This document shows, in pieces, positions 35,842-48,409 of a stretch of 60,733 nt of DNA (within the stretch, counting starts at the first letter, position 1; the number at the start of each line of letters is the position of its first letter). Under the pieces are notes generated by a model. The model was not told the origin of the DNA. It did not search any database and saw nothing but the letters and a program-made list of their open reading frames with translations. A program made the translations under genes and the position numbers. The DNA is from Collybiopsis luxurians FD-317 M1. Its lineage: Eukaryota; Basidiomycota; Agaricomycetes; Agaricales; Omphalotaceae. The stretch lies in NCBI GenBank assembly GCA_000827265.1, contig KN834835.1, forward strand, positions 9,579 through 70,311. The letters run 5' to 3'.

Positions 35842-36454
35842 ATGCAGTTGAAACTCGCTCTCATCACTGCCGTCCTTGCCACACTTGCGGTCGCCACACC
35901 TACTCCTGGTGGAGGTGGAGGTGGATACGGTGGTGGAGGCCAGGGTGGAGGTCAGGGTGGAGGCCAAGGTGGAGGCCAAGGTGGAGGCCAGGGTGGAGGA
36001 CAAGGTGGAGGACAAGGAGGAGGACAGGGTGGGGGACAGGGTGGAGGACAGGGTGGAGGACAAGGTGGAGGACAGCCCTCTAGTGTCTGCTCCACTGGTG
36101 CTCTCCAGTGCTGCAACTCTGTACAGAAAGCCTCCAGCCAAAAGGCTCAAGATGCTCTTGGCCTTGTCGGCGTCGTTCTCAAGAATTTGAACGTTGACGT
36201 CGGTCTTACCTGCTCCCCCCTCACCGTTGTCGACCTTGGCAATAATGGCTGGTAAGTTATGATCTATGCCAACGCTCAACTAAGTTCTCATATATTCTCT
36301 TTCCTCAGCTCTGCTCAAGCTGTCTGCTGTGAGGACAACAGCTATGGTACGCGGCACCTTTTCCACTTTTATCTTTTTATGTTTTGCTTGACTCTAATCA
36401 ACTGTTTCGCTAGGTGGTCTCATCTCTATCGGCTGTGTCCCAGCCCAACTCTAA
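35842..36454 (+). CDS. Class I hydrophobin Hyd2 with GQGG repeats
   Basis: This is the paralogue of Hyd1. The exons are 35842-36251, 36309-36346 and 36414-36454, with introns of 57 and 67 bp, giving 162 residues. The start is the ATG of [12 protein letters not shown]; an open frame extends upstream but carries the promoter. Residues about 23-78 are a near-perfect tandem array of GGGQ, encoded by a 12-bp minisatellite (GGTGGAGGACAG-like). The array differs from the Gly/Ser/Tyr mix of Hyd1. The eight Cys are spaced C-x6-CC-x32-C-x12-C-x5-CC-x12-C. The C terminus is GCVPAQL. The flanking DNA is duplicated from the Hyd1 locus. Expected role: hyphal or fruiting-body surface coating. Confidence 0.93.
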
Positions 36455-37185
36455 CCAGACGAAGTTTATTGTCAACGGACTACATAATATTTCGACCAAC
36501 CACTGTACTACGCATCAATAACTGCCATGTTGTATGAGGTCTTGTATTAGAAGTACCTTGACGTGTAGCAGAAACAAAAAACAGAACATTCTTTTCAATC
36601 AAATGAAATATTCCCAAGCTCAGCTTGAAACGGGTTGATAAAGTTAGCTTTGACCTTCAAATAAATACCGGTCAAGTCCGGTCCGGACAGCAGATGCGCA
36701 AAACCATCATTTTCCCATCGGCCGGAGTCGGTCGATGGTCACTCTATTAAATTTATTCGTATGGTTTCTGGATGAAACTTGTGCAACACGATTCCTCGCC
36801 ATGTGCATCTTCGTCTGGGTTCTGGCGTCCTTCCTATTACCCTCACAGGTTGCTGTCCTATCATCGCCGAAACTCCATAAAACTTCTCCTTATATCCCCC
36901 TAAGTCTCTGCACTTTGGGGGCCATATCATCTTCCTGTGGCCATCTATCTGTAGATCGCATCGTCCCTTCGTGTACGTACTTGAACTGAGGCTTCAGCCA
37001 AGTCTGCAGCTTTAGAATCGGAAGAGGGTTAGCGTTTGGTGCTATAGGTACGGTTTTGATGTTTTTCAAGATTTAATCTTTCAGTGTAGTGATATATGCG
37101 ACACCCACTCGACTTGGCCACACCGCGAAACAATCTAACAATAACACAGCCTCCCTATCTTCCTTCATCTTCTCGCATCTTCGTT

Positions 37186-39835
37186 GAGCTCAGAACAATG
37201 ATATTGTAATAAAAGAATGGTTATAGCAAGTATCATGGCTGTTTACAAACACTTGCTATAACAGGTCCAGCTAATAATTATGCTCTTGGTAATACCCAGG
37301 AACCAAATTGAGCCAATATGGGGTGCCAGCTTCTTCCCGCCTCGTCCCTTTTAGGACGTTGGATCTTGGGACCCGATCCGGCAAACAGGGTGCCCGCTTC
37401 TCCCTCCCTCCCTCCCTCCCCACGCTCCGTCCCTTTTAGGAAATCGGTATATGCGGATCCTAGCGATAGATAAGATAGTTCCGGACAATCAATACGGGGC
37501 AGGGTCGGGGAATGGTCGGGTTCGTTCCCATTAATCGAAATGTATACAATAATCCAATGATAAAATCACGGAATGCAGCAATGTTTTGAAACATTTATAT
37601 ATATGTCAGAAAGAAATAGCCCATCCTTTTTGCAAAAGAGCTCTACGGTTTTTGTGGCTCGTCACTCGGCGCCGGCAGGTTCTCTTTCTGGCAATAGCTG
37701 TTTCGGTGATTCAGGCGGGGACGCTGCTTCCTAGATAAACTCTGCCTCACGAAAAGCCGCATACTGCACATGCAAGAAGGCAATTTTCCAGTGTCGTTGA
37801 AGTTGAACTTATGTTACATTCAACGACGCGTCGTGTAGGTCACGTTTCCCACCTCACCAACACTTATCAAGAAAAAAATATTATTCAGTACTACGTTATA
37901 GTTGTACCGATATGCTCTGGGGTTTGAGTGTGGCCTAGGATTATTGACCTCATGCGAGTAATGAGCATCTTCGTCAGTAGGGGACATGCCCGATACCGCA
38001 GTGACGGTTTGACTACACCACACAACCAGATCGTCGTTGCTGCGTTTGCTGCGTTTGTCAAGATGAGCTGCACGGAAATTTGACCAAAATTGAGTGAGTT
38101 CAAGCCGGAGTTGTATCTGGCCAAGCAAGATCCATAGGTAACAGGCAGCTTGCGACGATATACAGCGGGGACATTATGAATAACAGAAACGGTCTGACCT
38201 TTTCAATTGTCATGCGTTTATATTAGCTGAATATGAGTGAATAAAGGCTCGAAACACTCACATAAGGGCATGTTGAGAAGTCTAGTGCAATCTGAAATCC
38301 AATGAATGACGTCGTCCGGAATACACAAGCTCGAGGGGGGGACAAGCATGAATAGCGTAGTTAAGTACTTGAAGTGTTGTATTTCTCGGATTAACATTAC
38401 TAATGCAATCCGGCACATGTAGTTCCAAGTTGGATTACTCACCTACTGTGTCCAGTATTACTCAGATATTAATAGTAGAAGTATGTAGAACTTTCTAGAT
38501 ACTATGTTATGTAGTATATAAGGCCTACCTTGAGGCCAGTACCATAGAACAGAATAATCATTTGTATCCAATATTCGAGTCTCACAACTCTTATCAAACC
38601 ACTGCGCCACATTGCTACAATATGAAGTTGACTACAAGCATAACTGAGTACGGTCTGACTTTTTCAATCAGAATAATTTTGGCACCGTTCATTGCGGATG
38701 GGTTGAAACACACATTGTACATGCTATGGCGGTTAGAGATCAGCAGATGCACGTAGAATTCAATGTTTTGTATAAGTCGGCATCTTCGGCATAGTGTTCT
38801 CCGAAGCCTTTTAATTGAGCGCTCATTAAGCGCTCGGCCAGCACAACGGTGTTCGTTCATCTAAGGCAATATCGGCTGTCAATGCGAAAATCAGAGCCCA
38901 TGCAGCGCGGTATCGCACTCATCAGCGAATAGTCATGCACCTTCAGAAGCCGTTAAATCTAGTTGGCGTCGACTGCGTTTTGCTTGAGCTCAAGGATGTT
39001 GATATTCGAGGAATCTCTGTTGAGGAGCTCACGGATGATACAACAATATCCTGGATTTGGAAAGGAGCAGGCATTGACCCTAGAGAACAGAATAACATCA
39101 ATGACAGTAGGTAATCAAATATGCTGATTTTCTCACCTGCTGACTTATTTATGCCTAGCTTTGCGTATCGCATGGTGTAAAGCGCGCGCCATTACCAAGC
39201 GGAAGGTGTTCTAGTGCAGGAAGAGATGCGTCGTACCTTGGTAACACTCAAGAGTGAGGCATTGATGTGGGAGAAGCGGGCGGAGCAGGCGAAAAAGGTT
39301 CGGGAAGTGGGTGATTCTGAGCAGTTGGCAGAGGGTCGGGTTGCGTACGCCAAGCGACAAGCAGTAATTCGGCGGAGGATTAAGGATCATTATGAAGCGG
39401 GGTGGGCTGAAGCGTTGGAAAAAGTGCGATCTCGCTAGAGGCTGAAATTTGGGATTTTGTATGATGTTTTACGTCGTTTTGTTTTTCTTTTTTCCCTTAT
39501 CTGGCCATCTAATCTGCTTAATCATTTGTACCATCTTTTGTATCATCTTATCGTGCCACCCTTATCTGGTCAGAAAAATTTGATGATCTAATCTTAATCT
39601 TATCCGGTGGGAATAAGCGATGCGAGATCGGAAGCGATCTGGGTTACTTCAAAAAGGAAACCGCGTCGGGAAGTGGGGCGCTCTGTGGTCTATATACGGC
39701 AGATACAAGCTAGGTAATAGCAGCTTGTTATAACCACTGTGGAATAATAACGAGGGGTTTGGTATAGCAAGAAATTATAAACAAGTGCCATCTTGCTATA
39801 GCAAGAGTTTTGTAATTAATATGGTGTCGCTGCCT
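37186..39835 (+). mobile_element. KDZ-type DNA transposon copy with 8-bp target-site duplication
   Basis: The insert is bounded by TCTTCGTT at 37178-37185 and TCTTCGTT at 39836-39843. The paralogous unit 1 has an uninterrupted, diverged version (34130-34137). The ends are loosely complementary. Subterminal hairpins are shared: left 37220-37231 with 37251-37262 (GTTATAGCAAGT), right 39763-39771 with 39792-39800 (TATAGCAAG). The inside carries a KDZ C-terminal coding remnant at 38880-39438 and otherwise non-coding DNA, including a (CCCT)n-like tract near 37405-37420. Eight-bp duplications fit KDZ elements (established knowledge). The transposase core is missing, so the copy is non-autonomous. 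Confidence 0.75.
38880..39438 (+). pseudogene. C-terminal remnant of a KDZ transposon protein
   Basis: The frame reads through DVDIRGISVEEL and TISWIWKGAGID, then a likely intron (about 39110-39159). It continues with LRIAWCKARA and, after a frameshift near 39205, VQEEMRRTL with AYAKRQAVIRRRIKDHY. This matches the conserved C-terminal tail of KDZ-associated proteins in Agaricomycetes (WIW..., L-R-x-E-W-C-K-x-R-A, EEMRRV, YAxRQAxxRR). The upstream catalytic RNase H-fold region and Cys cluster are not present. The protein is non-functional. Confidence 0.7.
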
Positions 39836-40290
39836 TCTTCGTTCGCTAGCCTCAGCCCCAGCCACATCCGTGCAGTACCGTGGTGGTCCAATGTCTATTT
39901 ACATAGGTATTCGAAAGATCCGCTCAACACCCTTTACGACGTGAAGTAGCTCACTGGTCCCCACCTTTCGCTACGACAGACGACTGTATCTCTCGAGGAC
40001 AAGGATGAACACATGAGAGACAAGAATGGCAGAGGAGGAAAATTTAACTAAGAGGGACTTCGACAGTGACGGTGTGAAGCATCCGGTGAAGAAGATGAGG
40101 GTTCAGGCGACAATACTATCTATCCGAAATACTAGCGGTTATGTACTGTTTATTCATTCTTTCCGTTTTGCGCAACTTCAGGCCAGGTACTTTGCTAGAA
40201 ATGAGTTGTCACGGTCAACCTTGCCCTTCGGCCACAGGGCAAATGCCGCGAAAGTCATTCACATATTTCAAAATCGCACTTTCACCGCAG

Positions 40291-42745
40291 TCATGAAATA
40301 GTAAAACGGCCAAATGACACTTTTCAGCGATCCAATTATTCTAACATTTTGCGCGATGCTTTCTAACCAATTTTCATTCAGGATGTACCCATAAAGTTTA
40401 CAGCGGCTTGAAAGTCTCTTAAGATCTTGGAGAGATCTACGTGGCTTCGGTCTTTTTGATCCTAGACCGTAGTAGAGACGGCAGTTCACGGTTATTCACG
40501 CTTCTGGTCGGACCACAATGTATTAGCACTAGACCACTCGTACTTTCGGGGGAATTTGTTGGATACCCTAAATTGCTCAAATTATGTTGGCGAACCCAGG
40601 TACTTAATTCGTGTATTATGACAGCAGTGTTGTTTTCTTGAGAAGCTCATGCTCACCTCCTCAGGCTCTTCAGGAATGTGACGCTTATCTTTCGAAACCA
40701 CATGGAGAACGACATCTTAAGGAGTTGCAAGATTCACGCTTCAATCATTCAGCAAGTCATCGGGTCTTTTCCGATATCGGTTTGGCTCCAGGAAGGTCAT
40801 AGAGTGAAGCACTCCAAAATTGAGTAATCTCTCGTTGATACTATGCAGGGGATAAGGAATTTCATGCAAATCGGAGGTTCAATGTAAGTAACAGACAAGT
40901 ATGACAGACGATTGATTTCCCTTCTGGCACTTGTCTTTTGGGCTTTAATGTTCAGCTCCGGCTCTTTACGTATCATTGCATTGGAATCATATGTTCAAAT
41001 CTAGAGCATGGACAGCTTATATTTTCGCCAAATATAGATGCCTATGTGAGTATCTCTATCGAGGATAAGCTACAAATCTGAATGGAACAGGCCCTTGAAT
41101 GCATGTAGCTGTAGCCAAGGGAGGTTCGGCAGAAAAACGGCAGTCAAACACCCCAGAACTGAAAGTGACAATGTACGGAAGGAGATTGAAATGATTCCTT
41201 GTGTATTCTGCAATCAATCTTTGTGAGCCACAAAAGGCGGGTAAGATCAACTTTGACCTTCGGCACGGAGACCAATTGCCGGCAAAAGTACGGCCTAAAT
41301 TTCACACGCATGCTGGTCTGTTTGCACTATAATTTGCTTGATTCTTAGTCCTGGAAACGGGAACAATACTTGAAATGGGAAGACTTCTTTAATAGTCAGG
41401 TGAAAGCGAATCAGCCCCTCCCAGGATGCATGAAGTAGGGTACGCCTGAGCTTGGCATTTCTGACCCTATTTTTCTCCAGCCGTCGAGAAGATGCATTCA
41501 AATCATTGGTTATCTGTTAAGCTCGAGGCCATTAAATTTTGGGAAATGCGTAGATAACGAGAACAATATTATAGAATTACAGCGCTTTTTTCGGCGAGGT
41601 GCAAATACAGTTGACACCGTAGAGTATTGGTTGAGGCTTGACTCGTGATGAAGAACCATAAGTAACACCTTCAGCATAGCGCTTCACAGACCAACAGAAA
41701 GCTCACGCTAAGTTTTAATTTAGAAACTCAACGTTCTGTACTCTTGGACCAGTTCACATGTCACAGAAGACTGGATTTCGTTTCAAGAATTCCGCGCTTC
41801 AAGCATATTGCAAGCGATCGGATTCTTTAGTGTCGAACTCCGATGTCGCTAATTTTCAGGAAAACAATGTTTAAATAGCTAAAACAATTACTGTATGATC
41901 TTTCACGTCAAGGCTGGACTGACCTCATTTCCCTCTATTCTGGATCATAGTTGCCACGAACAGTGGATTATCCTCGTCAGTTTTGTGTATCGTGTTTCAG
42001 TGGAACGAACAAGCATGACAGATGATTATTGTCCGACTCAAGTCCGAGTGTTCATGTCATGTCTTCTGGCGCTGATGGAAAGAGTCTCTTTCGACGTCAT
42101 GTTTTTTTTTTCCGATAAGATTTGAATATGCACAGAATCCTACACTTAACGTCACACACAGCGATCTTCCGATTCAGTATCTTGGCTGGAAGTCGATTCG
42201 AGGTTCTTACTTGGTAATACGTGTTTTTGGTTAAAGCAATAAACTGTAGGAATACGTGCCAAATTGCCACGGGACACGGTCCTTTCCAGACTCGGAGCCG
42301 TTCTTAAGCCAGGAACACCACGCATTGATTGGCAATGCTTACCGACGACTCGCATTTCATCTCATCCACCTTTACAGCGAACTTTCGTAACTTTCAGGGA
42401 GCATGTCGATGAAGTGTCATGCAGTAACATTGAATCTCAATCAGCCCGAGGTCCGACCTTCAAGTTTCGTAACCCACCTTACTGTTCCCGCCGCTCAATC
42501 ATTCCGATTCCGGCAAAACTGAAATTTCCACCAGCTTTAAAACGCCACCTACTCGTTTTTCCATTGAAGAGACAAGAAAAATCCTCCCACACAATAGTCA
42601 AAAGCTCCACAACTTCTTGGCTCCCTGTCGACCAATGAATGTAGGATAGCAGTCGAATCGTCAATGTGCAAAGAAAACACGTCATCCCATAGGTGGTAAG
42701 ATCTGCTCTACGTGATGGAGGAATGCTTGGATTCAATCAGAGAGG
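40291..42745. other. No recognised gene between unit 2 and Hyd3
   Basis: Only short open frames are present on both strands. No domain was recognised. Confidence 0.4.
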
Positions 42746-42808
42746 TATAAAGAGTCCCCAAAATCAGGTGTAATTCCTCACTCGAACACCCAGCAGTCGT
42801 CGTTCAAG
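42746..42808 (+). promoter_or_regulatory. Hyd3 TATA box and leader element
   Basis: TATAAAG lies at 42746-42752, and the conserved leader element (CACTCGAACACCCAGC and following) lies at 42779-42808. The ATG is at 42831. Confidence 0.75.
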
Positions 42809-42830
42809 CACTTTTAATCTTCTCATAAGC

Positions 42831-43287
42831 ATGCAGTTCAAACTCGCCTTTGTCTCCGCTGCCCTCGCTACTCTTGCGGTCGCCACACCTGCTCCTCGCA
42901 ATGAGCCTGCTAGCAGCTGCACCACTGGTCCCATCCAGTGCTGTGAATCCGTTGTACCTGCTTCCGACGCAGCTGCGACGAAAATTCTTGGCCTCCTCGG
43001 CATCGTTCTTCAGGACTTGAATGTTGTCGTCGGCCTTACCTGTTCCGCCGTCACTGTCGTCGGCGTCGGTAGCAGTGGCTGGTAAGCTTTTGAACGTTAC
43101 GTAGGTGTTGATCGAGACATTCATTATACTTTTCCACAGCTCTGCGCAGACTGTCTGCTGTGAAGACAACAGCCACGGTATGCTCAAGCTTTTTATATCT
43201 TCCTTCTGTTTTCTGCACTGGTTCTAATACCGCGTCTTTGCAACAGGTGGTCTCATCTCCATCGGCTGTGTCCCCGTCGACCTCTAA
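42831..43287 (+). CDS. Class I hydrophobin Hyd3
   Basis: The exons are 42831-43081, 43140-43177 and 43247-43287, with introns of 58 and 69 bp, giving 109 residues. The signal peptide [18 protein letters not shown] is followed by a short linker ([11 protein letters not shown]). The first Cys of CTTGPIQCC is followed by the CC pair after six residues, then LTC. The fifth Cys is split by intron 1, then come [10 protein letters not shown] and GCVPVDL at the end. This is the compact, ordinary length for the class. The intron positions are identical to Hyd1, Hyd2 and Hyd4, which supports a common local ancestor. It has no Gly-rich region. Acts outside the cell as a self-assembling surface layer. 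Confidence 0.95.
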
Positions 43288-46200
43288 TTTGTCATTTGCG
43301 AGCGGTTCTCACCCCACAACTAACTCCCGATAGAAATCATCAGCCATGTACGTGCGACTGAGTTTCGTGGGAGGTCAATGTAATTGTGGATGTGGAGGAA
43401 TGTATTTTGATAGCCCATATGTATATAAATTCTTGCTTGGTATTGTTGAGCGTAGCTTGCCACCTAGTAAGATCGACTCGGATTGATAAGTGGTTCTATG
43501 AGTTCGCGAGCGCACTCAACGACGGCGGCTGTTAAACGTCTGTCGACATCCTGGCGACCTCTTTTTTCTTGCTCCTTATCAGTTGACGTTCGGAATCTTA
43601 TTGGTACTGTACTTTGCAGAGTCGTGGAGGTAGGTCTGGCCCTGCAAGCCCGGTTTCGCTCTTAATGGACAGACTTGAAGGAAGTGAACTCTCCAGACAC
43701 ATGCGAGACCTAGTAGCGACAGTAAAGCGCCTTTTTAATTCAGAACCATTCGTGATTCCTCCTCTGCGAGGGTTCTGGCTGACCCCCTATACTGGGAAGG
43801 CTCATGCACAAGCAAGGAGAAAGAGAGCGTGCAATGATGTTAATTTGATAACTGTGGATACGTATATTGTATATAATCAACTGATCGACACTCCTCTCGC
43901 CGACTTTTGTTTAGCCAGTTCAACTTGGAAGCAAGTACAGTGGAACTTGTAAAATTCATGGGAAGGGAAGTCTAAGATAGAATTTACTGATTTCCAGCTG
44001 GCTCGAAGGAAACGATTCAAGTACACTGATTCTGGCAATTTGAGGTAATTGAATTCGCTGTGGGGTCGGACTCACGAAATGCAGTTCAGCCTACCAGTGA
44101 TCAGAAGTCTTATTACCATGTTGGTTTCAAATTTGAACTTCATGTTGGGATAGTTGTCGGAATGGTCACTCGAAAAGACAGAGAATATGAGTATATTTCC
44201 ATTTGACCTCGCAAACAGATGGGGGTATAATTGGGGTAAAACTACGATCTGCGGCTAAATAGTGAAACTAGTATTTGAAATGGAACTGTGCGGCGAGCAA
44301 CCGGCAGATAATAACTCCAACACTTCAAAACTGTGTTGAAAAGGATGTTACGAGAAGGCAAACGGTCAAAGCGAAAAATACGGAGTCACGTGCTATTTCC
44401 ACTTTTTCACCTCCATCACCCAAGTTCTTATGTCCACTACTGCCGACTCAGCATCCAAAATAAACCGTTTTTACATTGAACGATTGGTTGAAAATTTCCA
44501 TAAATACGATCAATTTAGTTCCAGCTTGATTCTTGTTCAATCTGGTTGATTAGAGAAGAGACGCTGCATGCAAGGTGGAATGATCTTGTTGTAACTGTCT
44601 TATGTTGCTCAGATTTTGGACCGACAAACTAGCAGTGCGCTCTGAAACTCAGGCCTCAGGCCTCAGATCCGGCTGCCCCTAACTGATTCTTGACTCAAGA
44701 TCGATGAAGTCACCACAATGGATATGTAGTAACGGCTGAGTGCTTTCAGCTTTCATTGCTCTCTGGAAGAGTCAGACACGTATTTTCTTAATACCTATCG
44801 TCTACCCGAACAAGCGCCAAAAGCCTCACCACAAGGGATTCTTTAAGCTCTACCCCAGAGTCTGAGTAATCAAAACGCCCATCCCATTTTCCTCATCAAC
44901 TCTTTCCCTTCCACCTCGTCTATTGTTCCGCTCGCTTCCCGATGCGTCAAGCCTTTTGCTTTGTCTTGCTCTTGCTGTAACTTTAGTCACGTCGGGAGAG
45001 TGATGCGCATATGCGACGAGACCCTGGGCCTAGAAACGCCTCGAACCGCACGGTTAAAAGGGCAGTGTATTGTGTGAATACTGTCCAGCCCTATTCATAG
45101 CCGCGAGGGGCGGCGGAAGATCGGATTCAGCAAAATATGGAACGTGTACTCAGTACCCCACTCATGCTCCACGACTCGTTCAAGGTTTTTTGGGGAGGCA
45201 TGGCTACCAGGTGAGAATGCACATGGAGTAGTTTAGGCTCGGATGTCGAGCTTGAATCCGCGCTTTTCAGGGTAGCAGGAGAAGGAGAAGATTCTATGCT
45301 TCATTTCGAGAGAATGGACAACCTTTTTGTCCTCGGAAATGAACTTCCATAAAATTCTCAAACAAAAAAAAATCAGGCTTCTTCTTTGTACTAATACTTC
45401 CGTACCAACTTACTTACTCCCAGAAACTGTACAGAGTCCTGTGAAGTTATGGACCGATAAACGAATGGCCCGCTGTGGTATTCGATGAACGAACTGCGTA
45501 TGTGCTCCGCTATAGGAAGATATTTCATGACAAGTCAGTGGTGATTGTATTATTTGAGTCCATGGAGCAAATAATTGGTGGGGTAATCTAATCCCAATCC
45601 GAAAAGCTCCTGGGCTTGGAGAAGACGTTATAGTACCTGAGTACCCCGCGAAAGGCTGTCATTTGTGGGGATGGTGTGAATAACGAAGACACGAGGGGAG
45701 GGGGGTGAAGTATGAACCCGATCCTTCTTGAGTTGCCCACGCGAAATGCACTACATACATGGTTAACGGTTCACCGTTCTAGCTAACCGTCTTTGTTCGT
45801 CAACGGCTTGTAGACCCTAGGTTGGAGAGAATCTTTGGCGGAAACTCCTGACCGTTGACCTTGACTCTTTGAATTACCGTCCTCCCTCGCCTTCTCTTTG
45901 AATGGGGACGATGACGAAGATTCATTTCCAATCAGCCAAGCTCCCGGGTTTACTCCTTCAGGTAAGACGGGTACTAAGTTCAAAAGCTGTATACACACTG
46001 TACATGCGAAATTTGTATGATGAAGGAATGGTCAATGGTCCCTGAAGGCTGGGGGTGATCTGATCTGGCAGTTGAGCTGGGTACGATACTTCCATCTGCG
46101 TTTTAAAGTCACCGATAATTGGTTCCTATTGCGGCCCTTCTCTCTCCGATTCGAAGGACTTCCTTTTCTTTCTCTACTCTTCTGACGAGCTGACTGGGTT

Positions 46201-46779
46201 TGAAACATGTGTATGCATAGTCACGGCGTGTCAGTTGAACTCAAACGAGGTGAGTAATACAATGTCAGCTGTCCGCTCTGTTGAAGTCATCTCATTGATA
46301 TTTCAAGTACACTGAACCCGTTTCCTTGTCCAACGCAGCGAAAATCATTAACATCAATCAACGCCTCCGACGTCATGACTCCCCAGGGTGTGTAGGCTTC
46401 GGACTTGGTATGATTCCGTTGCGTCAACTGTAGAGGCTCTTTATGGTCAATCGGTGAAGACATCATGATTCTGTTTTGTACGTTGATACGTACCGCCTCG
46501 TGTCTGTGAATATGCTTGCTTCATCGGGAAACAAAACGTACTCTGTGTCCCGGTGCGATGACCGAAAAAAATTTAGTTCCATGGAGGTCTAACCAGCTAA
46601 TCGCTCGGTTATGTTGGGAATTGATTCTCTCATTGGTGCGAAGTTTCAATGCATATGTACATTGAGCAACGCCGAGGAACTAGAAAGTATTCACTTTAAT
46701 CAAAAATGGCAAAATTAACCAGCCAAATTGCCGGAGCGATTCGAGGCACGATATTGTATATTTAATATGTAAATCTTCC
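43288..46779. other. Long stretch without a recognised gene
   Basis: About 3.5 kb holds only short, low-quality open frames. The phrases near 43775-43850 (GACCCCCTATACTGGGAAGG, CAAGGAGAAAGAGAG) resemble 12945-12990, so a dispersed repeat may be present. Confidence 0.35.
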
Positions 46780-47250
46780 TCTCAATCACCGTTGGATTTC
46801 TCACTTAACGCCACATTCTTCCCGAAATTCGAATTCTTCGAGTTCTCTTAAGGTCATTATACAGTATATATCTGTGCTGAAACAGACTTATTAGTTATAT
46901 GTATTGATTGCCTACCGTTAAAGTAAAAGACACCGTTCGATGTGCCTCGTTTTTTTTTCAATGACGGACTTCCAGGAACTAGTGTAGTATACTTGCTTTC
47001 TATTGAAACGACGTTCTTAAATTGAGAAAAGCTCCACTTGAACGTCGAATTCTCCCGTTTGTTGCTCCACCTTGGCAGTTGTTCTGCTCGAAACGGATTG
47101 AGGGACGGTTTCTCACTCTGAGGAATGGTTATGTTAGACTGAGGTCACAGTCGAAATTAGGGTGGAAGCTAAGGTGCTTCGATTGCTATTTCTTATTTGT
47201 CTGGGAATTTTTGTTTCGGATTAGGTGTTTTGAAGAAATGGCAACCGGGG

Positions 47251-47314
47251 TATAAAAGCTACCCCAAACTCACCTAGTATCCCTCACTCGAACAACCAGC
47301 CGTCGTCGTTCAAG
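47251..47314 (+). promoter_or_regulatory. Hyd4 TATA box and leader element
   Basis: TATAAAA lies at 47251-47257, and the conserved leader element lies at 47285-47314. The ATG is at 47338. Confidence 0.75.
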
Positions 47315-47337
47315 TTACTCTTACTCTTCTGATAAGC

Positions 47338-47797
47338 ATGCAGTTCAAACTCGCTTTCGTCACCGTAGCCCTCGCTAGTCTTGCGGCCGCCACCCCTGCT
47401 CCCGCTGCTCGCAACGAGCCGGCCAGCAGCTGCACCACTGGACCCATTCAGTGCTGCAACACCGTCACGGAGGCCTCTTCTTCTGCTGTCGCCCCGATTC
47501 TGGCTCTCCTCGGTATCGTCCTCCAGGACTTGAATGTCCTCGTTGGACTCACCTGTTCTCCTATCACTGTCATTGGCGTTGGCAGCAATGGCTGGTAAGC
47601 TCTAGCGAGGTTTAGAAGCACTAGACGGCGCCCTCATTTTTCTTTCCCTTCGTATAGCTCTGCTCAAGCTGTCTGCTGTGAGGACAACAGCCATGGTGCG
47701 TTCATACTTTTGAACCTCGTCGTCAGCTCGATTTTGACTGAATATCGCTGCTACAGGTGGTCTCATCTCCATTGGCTGTGTCCCCGTCCAGCTCTGA
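47338..47797 (+). CDS. Class I hydrophobin Hyd4
   Basis: The exons are 47338-47594, 47658-47695 and 47757-47797, with introns of 63 and 61 bp, giving 111 residues. The signal peptide [18 protein letters not shown] is followed by [25 protein letters not shown], a split fifth Cys, [10 protein letters not shown] and GCVPVQL give the full eight-Cys set. Close relatives are Hyd3 and the dead copy Hyd5 1.5 kb downstream. Promoter and leader are conserved. Secreted surface protein. Confidence 0.95.
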
Positions 47798-48409
47798 TCA
47801 TCCCGAGCTTTTTACGCGACTGTTCCGAGGCGTGTTTAAAGTACCGTAACTTTACTTGGCGAATCGCTCCGTTGTTCCTCGGGTCGTTGGGAGCAAGGAT
47901 AGTCGTGTTTTCTCGTGAATCGAACATTTGTTGTTTCGTTGTAGCCCGTTGTTTCTTCTTTCTTCTGTTGACGAGGCTTGGTGGTTTCGGTTGGGAAGGG
48001 AAAAAAAATCAGAAAATACATATATATTTGTGTACGGATTCGGATGATGACTGTAATTTTAGTCTGAGTGCGGGCCGTTGTGCTGTGCTATGCTGTGTTG
48101 TGACGAAATGAGGAACTGCAACATTCAATGATTTAATACCGAAAATAGGTTGATAAGATACGCTTTGACTTTCGGACCGTGGGGCCGATTTATGATCTCA
48201 CGGACGCTTTGCACTCTCCTATCGGAACCATCACGACTGGACGAGTCAGTCTTTATGAAACGGAGGATCGTGAACGTTGAAAATACTGAATAGTTTCAAC
48301 TCATTCACCTGAATCTGTGTTAACTGAGTTACTGACAATGTTTCGGCCGATGATCAAGCATCTGCTGTCCTGATTCTCCATGACCTCAATATATTAAGCC
48401 GAACGAATG

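Larger units (their letters stand above)
34665..40290 (+). repeat. Segmental duplication unit 2 (contains Hyd2), split by a KDZ element
   Basis: The left part (34665-37177) and right part (39836-40290) align consecutively to unit 1. The interruption is the 2.65-kb element at 37186-39835. The stretch 34600-35780 has no other recognised gene. Confidence 0.75.
46780..48110 (+). repeat. Tandem duplication unit with Hyd4
   Basis: The upstream region (GTTGGATTTCTCACTTAACG near 46792, CCGAAATTCGA near 46824, TGATTGCCTACCGTTAAAGTA near 46900) is repeated in order from 48410 onward, followed by the hydrophobin gene. The companion unit runs from 48410 to about 49720 and contains Hyd5. Confidence 0.8.

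Noticed and set aside
35833..36279. Minus-strand Ser/Thr-rich frame opposite Hyd2
   Set aside because: It is a low-complexity mirror of the GGGQ array, with no start context or domain.
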